From: G963664225 sp964538065
GTDB taxonomy: Bacteria; Verrucomicrobiota; Verrucomicrobiia; Limisphaerales; UBA1319
Length of the DNA: 46,945 nt
Direction: 5' to 3'
Assembly: GCA_964538065.1 (NCBI GenBank)
Contig: CAZIDG010000029.1
Coordinates: 1-46,945, forward strand
In this document: piece after piece, positions 42,466 through 46,945 of the stretch
Layout: every line of letters begins with the position of its first letter
Numbering within the stretch: the stretch's first letter is position 1
Program-made: the position numbers and the translations under genes
The notes under the pieces: model-generated
Database searches by the model: none
Seen by the model: only the letters and a program-made list of their open reading frames with translations
What the model was told of the DNA's origin: nothing

Positions 42466-45324
42466 CTATTTCGTGGCGCCACCAGCCTTTAATTCCGCGA
42501 GCATTTTACGCACGGTCTGGGTTTCCTCGGCATCTGTCGGCGCTGTTCGCAGGTAGTTCTCATAGGCCTTCACAGCTTCTTCGCGGTTGTTGCGCTTGCG
42601 GGAGATTTCGCCCAACCCGTAGTAGGCTCTGTAATAGTCCGGGATAAGTTCCAGAAGGAGTTTATAATCGCTTTCGGCATCGTCCAGCTTCCCGCTTTGG
42701 AGGTTGGCAATGGCTCGGTTCATCCGTGCGGCGTCGTTTTTGGGCTCGGATTCAAGCACGCGGCTCAGGACAGCAATCGCCGGTTCAAATTGGCGCAGCT
42801 GGATCAATAAGGCTCCCTTGTTAAACAGGGCCTTCATGTTGTTGGGATCGAGCTTGAGTTGATGCTCCAGGGCGGCCAGAGCGTTTGTGAACTGGCCGTT
42901 TTGCAGGTAAATCTGGGACAGGGTTTCCGGCAATGAGGGTTCGCCCGGATCTTTTTGACGGGCTTCCTCGATGACCTTGACCGCTGCGGGAAGATTGGTT
43001 TGGAACGAATAGGCCCAGGCCTCCAAACGGGTCAGTTCATGCTGGTTGGCCAGGCTCAGAGGTTGTCCCGATTCCCGGTTGCGCATCGACTTGACCAGTT
43101 CAAGCGTCTTCTCGGGCTGGCGTGATTTCAAATACATGTTGGCCAGCCAGACTGCTGATTCCATGCTCCCTGGATCCAGGGCCAACACGCGCAGGAACTG
43201 ATGGGCGGATTGGCGGATCAGGGACGGGGTGGCAAGAGCGAGGTTCTCGCCCATTTGTTTTGTAAAGTGAGGCTCGTCAAACGGACCATTGGCGCGAATG
43301 ATTTCGTTCCAAACCCGGTATTTCAGCCGCACATTCTCCTCGAACATGGGTTCCAGTTCCACAGGCGCCTTCAGCCCCTTGGCAAGGTTGCGATTGAACT
43401 TCTGGTTGATCAAAGCAACCTCGTTGTTGGCGTTCAACGCCAGCGCAAGGTCGAATGCCTGTCCTGCTTCCTTCACCAGGCCCTGTTTTTGCAGCTCCAC
43501 GCCCCAATAGTTCACTGCACGGGAGAAGAACCGCATGGCGAAAAACGCATCTGATTGTACGGTGACGGTGTCATCGTCTGCCGAAGGGCGCGCAATGGCT
43601 CGCAGTTCGGGCCCTTTTTGGGTCCAGTAAGCCTGGTTGAATGCCACCAAATTGCTCGTGAGCGGGGGCGGGGTAACCATGCCTCGATTGTAGGCCTGCA
43701 GTCGATACACTGCGCCCACCGGCTCCGCATACATGCCTTCCATGTAATGGGTATACGAAGGATGCAGGAAATATACCGCGTTGCTTCGCGAAAGGAGGGT
43801 CATCATCTGCGTGAGGGGGATGGCCTCGAGAAAGTTGGGATACTCTGCTTTGGTAAATACTTCAGGCCAGCGATTGCCATAATGGCGACGCAGCGATTGG
43901 TGATACGACTTGTACGGCATGGTGCGGGTATCCACCAGAAGATGCGGGGTTGTTTGGCCGTTGCGGGCATAATGAGCCTGGACCAGATAGAGGTTGAGTG
44001 GTTCTTCACTCATCAGGATGGCTCCCTGCGCTGGAAGGTTTTCTGTCAAGGCTTGAGCCATTTTGCTCAGATACTGGCTGCCATTTTCCTTGATATGAGC
44101 CCAGTTATGGTAAATCAAGGCTGCTGGAATCGCGACCACTGCCACCCAAACCAAGCCCGCCAACGCTCGCCCAAGCAGGGCACCACCGGAGGAGCCGTGA
44201 TGATGGCGGCGTTCTGGTTCCGTGCCAAAGACCAGCAGAAAATAACCGGCACAGTAGCCCGCGCAGAGCGCACTCAGGAAATATAACGGCAAAAACGGCC
44301 ACCCCAATCCGCGAGCCCTGGGGCTGAAGGGCGGATCGAACATGACCCATACACAAACGATCAGGAAAAGGATGTGGACAACCCGGAACATCAAGAGAGT
44401 CAACACGTTGCCAACGATGCTGGTGTCGCCAACCGTTGAGGGCCAACGAAAACTGATGACAAAAACCGGCAAGATGGACGAGAGGGCACATAATACCAGG
44501 GCATAGCGAGGAAAACTGAAGAGCAGCTTCTTCTGCAGGCCTAATTGGGTCTTCATGAGATCCCAAAAGCTCATGGTGGAATCACCTGAAGTGACTTCTG
44601 CCAGAGGCAGGTAGAGATAGAGGAGCAACCCTGCCAAACCAAAACACAGCATTCGAACCAGGAATGAGAAGTTAAAAAACGCAAATCCACGTATCCATAT
44701 CAAGGCCACAATGAATAGTGGTGCAAAGCCAATCATGGCCCAATTGTTGGTAATGGCCAGACCGAACACAAGGGAGGCGATGTACAGACGGTTCTCCTTT
44801 TGGTCCAACCGAAATGCCAGCAGCGAATACACTACATAGGCAAAGAGCAGAAGGTTGAACGTTTCACCCGTCGCCGCTGTGGAGTGTTCCCACATGGTTA
44901 GTTGCACTGCAAAAGCTGCCGCGGCCAGCACCGGCGGAATCCAGGCCCCTGCGATGCTTAGCATGGAGTACTCACTCTGTTCACGAATGCGCTGATCGCG
45001 GGTGCGGTCGTGGGGTAACATCGCTACCGAACGTGCCAGCAAGCCTAGTGCGCCAGCGCCACACAAGGCACTAAACACATTCAACACCAGAAGCTGAAGG
45101 TTTGAAGAAAGAAAATGTGTCGGATAAGTGACGATGTAAAAGAGGGGGGCCTGGAGGTTTAAAGACCACCAATCCCAGCGGGCCACCTTGGCCACGGTCC
45201 CTATACTCGAAACGGTTACCCAATGGTTGAGAGTGACCAGGTATAGCACCAAGGCCGCCGCCGCAACGATCCACGGCAGCTTATGTTCGTTAAAATCGCA
45301 GCGTGAATTTGCCTGTTGTTCCAT
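42466..45324 (-). CDS. DUF2723 membrane protein fused to a TPR domain
   Basis: The first 430 residues or so of this 952-residue protein form a DUF2723-type multi-spanning domain with HWVTVSSIGTVAKVARWDWW, APLFYIVTYPTHF and WEHSTAATGETFNLLLFAYVVYSLLAF, related to GT-C/O-mannosyltransferase-like proteins. The early acidic catalytic motif of classical GT-C enzymes is not evident. After a periplasmic segment come several tetratricopeptide repeats (QAFDLALALNANNEVALI; LEHQLKLDPNNMKALFNKGALL; RAYYGLGEISRKRNNREEAVKAYENYL). A GTG at 45348 would add eight residues; neither start has a good ribosome binding site. It probably takes part in envelope glycan or glycoprotein work. Confidence 0.85.
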   Translation of the reverse strand: MEQQANSRCDFNEHKLPWIVAAAALVLYLVTLNHWVTVSSIGTVAKVARWDWWSLNLQAPLFYIVTYPTHFLSSNLQLLVLNVFSALCGAGALGLLARSVAMLPHDRTRDQRIREQSEYSMLSIAGAWIPPVLAAAAFAVQLTMWEHSTAATGETFNLLLFAYVVYSLLAFRLDQKENRLYIASLVFGLAITNNWAMIGFAPLFIVALIWIRGFAFFNFSFLVRMLCFGLAGLLLYLYLPLAEVTSGDSTMSFWDLMKTQLGLQKKLLFSFPRYALVLCALSSILPVFVISFRWPSTVGDTSIVGNVLTLLMFRVVHILFLIVCVWVMFDPPFSPRARGLGWPFLPLYFLSALCAGYCAGYFLLVFGTEPERRHHHGSSGGALLGRALAGLVWVAVVAIPAALIYHNWAHIKENGSQYLSKMAQALTENLPAQGAILMSEEPLNLYLVQAHYARNGQTTPHLLVDTRTMPYKSYHQSLRRHYGNRWPEVFTKAEYPNFLEAIPLTQMMTLLSRSNAVYFLHPSYTHYMEGMYAEPVGAVYRLQAYNRGMVTPPPLTSNLVAFNQAYWTQKGPELRAIARPSADDDTVTVQSDAFFAMRFFSRAVNYWGVELQKQGLVKEAGQAFDLALALNANNEVALINQKFNRNLAKGLKAPVELEPMFEENVRLKYRVWNEIIRANGPFDEPHFTKQMGENLALATPSLIRQSAHQFLRVLALDPGSMESAVWLANMYLKSRQPEKTLELVKSMRNRESGQPLSLANQHELTRLEAWAYSFQTNLPAAVKVIEEARQKDPGEPSLPETLSQIYLQNGQFTNALAALEHQLKLDPNNMKALFNKGALLIQLRQFEPAIAVLSRVLESEPKNDAARMNRAIANLQSGKLDDAESDYKLLLELIPDYYRAYYGLGEISRKRNNREEAVKAYENYLRTAPTDAEETQTVRKMLAELKAGGATK

Positions 45325-45385
45325 AGGTTTATGCTCAGGCCATTTCACCCCAATTACTTGCGTTTGGCAAGGCTTGGTTTAAGGA

Positions 45386-45859
45386 TCACTTGCGAGCGGG
45401 ACGGCTGATGATCTGGACGGATACGAAATGCCCTTCATAGGTCGAATGAAACACCTTTCGCATGCATGAGGTGCCCGTGGCGATGGCCAGTTCTGCTCCA
45501 TGAAATACGGTCGGAATGGTCATCACGCACGGATTGCCCTGATCACAGAGCGACGTTTTGACGAACCCCACAATCATGTTCGTCAGTTCACCTATGGCAT
45601 CATTGACCATTTCAGGACTGTCAATCTCCTGTGGACGCATCCCCAGCATCCGGCTCGTGATATCGATTGCCGATTTTTCGCCGAATTTGATGTAAACTAT
45701 TGCGGAAAAATCACCTGTTATACCGATCGAGCCGATAACCAATCGTGACTCTTCGGTGGGTGCTTCTCCTTCGGCCACATACTGCACTTTTGTCTGGAGC
45801 ATGGTGGAGAAGACATTCTCCATGCTCGTCTGCAGTAATTGGGCAACTTTATCAATCAT
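45386..45859 (-). CDS. cheX: CheX-like chemotaxis phosphatase-family protein
   Basis: The 157-residue protein of the CheC/CheX family dephosphorylates CheY-P. The hallmark helix is MVNDAIGELTNMIVGFVKTSL, with the Glu and Asn (E..N) that insert into the CheY active site, here near residues 90-93. It has a single such motif, as in CheX. The ten-base perfect palindrome ACGTTAACGT (45861-45870) lies directly upstream of the ATG, and no ribosome binding site is visible. It follows a chemoreceptor gene across a terminator. Confidence 0.87.
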   Translation of the reverse strand: MIDKVAQLLQTSMENVFSTMLQTKVQYVAEGEAPTEESRLVIGSIGITGDFSAIVYIKFGEKSAIDITSRMLGMRPQEIDSPEMVNDAIGELTNMIVGFVKTSLCDQGNPCVMTIPTVFHGAELAIATGTSCMRKVFHSTYEGHFVSVQIISRPARK

Positions 45860-45926
45860 AACGTTAACGTACAGCCTTCCAGATAATAACTACTCCAACC
45901 GTTGGCTTTTGGACAGGATAAATGAA

Positions 45927-45955
45927 AACGGCCCCAACATGGTGTTGGGGCCGTT
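45927..45955 (-). terminator. Rho-independent terminator after the chemoreceptor gene
   Basis: Minus-strand stem of 13 pairs (AACGGCCCCAACA/TGTTGGGGCCGTT, loop CCA) followed by TTTTCATTT, 13 bp after the chemoreceptor stop. Confidence 0.85.
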
Positions 45956-45968
45956 ATGAAAGGTTGGA

Positions 45969-46945
45969 TTAGAAGTCCTTGAAACTCTCTTCCATGGGAA
46001 TCGCTGAACGCACCGTGGACGCTGTCACGCCGCTCAACCGATGCGTGGTCTTCCCGTTGGCATTTCCATTCCCGTTAGCGTTGCCCGAAAGGGCTGCCGC
46101 TGTTTTAACGATCGGCTGGCGTTTGGCGGTTGCTGCCGGGTGTGCAGCCATTACCTGTGCGGACCCCCCTTCCACAAGGCGCAACAGATCGCGCACGGCT
46201 TCCTTGAGCGATTCGGCCTGGGCGTTGAGCTCCTCGGACGCGCTCGCGCTCTCTTCCGCGTTGGCCGCGTTGCTCTGCGTCACCTTGTCCATCTGGCTCA
46301 CCGCCGTGTTGATCTGACTCACACCCCGTTGCTGCTCTTCGGACGCCACCGCAACCTCCGCCACCATCCCGTCCACCTGCCTCACCTTCTCCACAATCGC
46401 TTGCAGGTTCTTCTCCACCCCCTGCGCGCTGGTCACGATCTCCTGCAGGCTCTCGGTCACCCGGGCGCTCATCTTCACCCCATCCTCACCCCGCGCGATG
46501 GCGGCTTCGATCTTCCCGGCGGTTTCCTTGGCCGACTGGGCGCTGCGTTGCGCGAGGTTGCGCACTTCGTCCGCCACCACTGCAAACCCCATCCCCGCCT
46601 CCCCGGCGCGGGCCGCTTCCACCGCCGCGTTGAGCGCCAGGATGTTCGTCTGGAAGGCGATCTCGTCGATCGTCTTGATGATCTTGGCGATGTCGTCGTT
46701 GGAGTGCTTGATGGCTTCCATCGCCTGGCGCATCTCGTGGCTGGATTTGTTCACCTCGTTCATGGCGGCCGTCATCTGCTGCGTGCTCGCCATGCCCGTT
46801 TCGGCCACCTGGCGGGCTTCCATGGCCAGGTTCTTGGCACGTCCGGCGCTCTCGGCATTGCGCTTGGTCATGCTCGACATCTCTTCCAGCGAGGAGCTCG
46901 TCTCCTCAATCGATGCCGCCTGCTCGCTCGCCCCTTCGGCCAGCG
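45969..46945 (-). CDS. Methyl-accepting chemotaxis protein, signalling domain (5' end outside window)
   Basis: The visible 325 codons are the cytoplasmic signalling helices of a chemoreceptor. The hairpin tip reads IDEIAFQTNILALNAAVEAARAGEAG, with GFAVVADEVRNLAQRSAQSAKET after it, which binds CheA and CheW. Flanking methylation helices contain Glu/Gln-rich heptads (EETSSSLEEM; SQSNAANAEESASASEELN). The sensor and membrane part lies beyond 46945. A linker rich in Asn-Gly (NANGNGNANGK) precedes a short tail ending ESFKDF, which might serve as a CheR/CheB tether but does not match the NWETF consensus well. Base composition is notably GC-rich here. Confidence 0.93.
   Translation of the reverse strand, partial: LAEGASEQAASIEETSSSLEEMSSMTKRNAESAGRAKNLAMEARQVAETGMASTQQMTAAMNEVNKSSHEMRQAMEAIKHSNDDIAKIIKTIDEIAFQTNILALNAAVEAARAGEAGMGFAVVADEVRNLAQRSAQSAKETAGKIEAAIARGEDGVKMSARVTESLQEIVTSAQGVEKNLQAIVEKVRQVDGMVAEVAVASEEQQRGVSQINTAVSQMDKVTQSNAANAEESASASEELNAQAESLKEAVRDLLRLVEGGSAQVMAAHPAATAKRQPIVKTAAALSGNANGNGNANGKTTHRLSGVTASTVRSAIPMEESFKDF

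Overview
The window reads as chromosomal DNA of a Gram-negative bacterium: it carries three secretins, lipoprotein signal peptides and a prepilin-type protein. The gene content (two pilus/type II secretion-like modules, a stand-alone pseudopilin, a DUF2723-TPR protein, a DUF4434 Tat lipoprotein and a HypD-like glycyl radical enzyme) points to the PVC group, most likely Verrucomicrobiota with at least part-time anaerobic life. That placement is inferred from gene content, not from a marker phylogeny. No phage, IS element, CRISPR array or rRNA was seen. One tRNA is present.

Layout. 1-2646 (+): end of a branched-chain amino acid ABC operon, livH(partial)-livM-livG-livF, with every junction an ATGA overlap. 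2841-12127 (+): pilus/secretion module 1, made of two adjacent paralogous lipoprotein secretins, a PilM-PilN-like fusion, a PilO-like and a PilP/GspC-like protein and a GspE/PilB ATPase, followed by alanine racemase (12185-13327). 13348-17058 (-): probable nickel operon, read from its 5' end as pseudopilin, Cys-containing metal-binding lipoprotein, ATPase, permease, NikR. A His-rich methyltransferase diverges from it (17121-17759), and the 62-bp space between the two start codons holds four evenly patterned GTAT-type repeats. 17842-21102 (-): glycyl radical activase and a trans-4-hydroxyproline-dehydratase-like enzyme. 21297-27422 (-): module 2, gspE-gspL-gspM-gspD, closed by a strong terminator. 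27597-32241 (+): surface-polysaccharide genes wecB, two NAD-dependent sugar epimerase/dehydratases and a family-4 glycosyltransferase. 32263-33535 (-): DUF4434 lipoprotein and a CAT-anticodon tRNA. 33613-33712 is a run of N between two identical 55-bp copies, almost certainly an assembly artefact. 33908-41382 (-): envelope genes DUF3999, DUF2339, a small membrane protein, a GYF-domain membrane protein and a trypsin-like protease. 41456-45324 (-): a WecA/MraY-type sugar-phosphate transferase and a DUF2723-TPR membrane protein. 45386-46945 (-): CheX-like protein and the 3' part of a chemoreceptor.

How it fits together. Modules 1 and 2 each encode an ATPase, a PilM/N (GspL) type assembly protein, a PilO (GspM) type protein and secretin(s). 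Neither has a platform protein (GspF/PilC), a prepilin peptidase or a major pilin here, so those parts must lie elsewhere. Module 1, with its doubled secretin, resembles the Akkermansia Amuc_1098-1102 pilus-like locus in composition. The NikR-linked operon is the second notable unit: it joins a pseudopilin and a nickel-type uptake system in one translationally coupled transcript, with a candidate operator array at its head.
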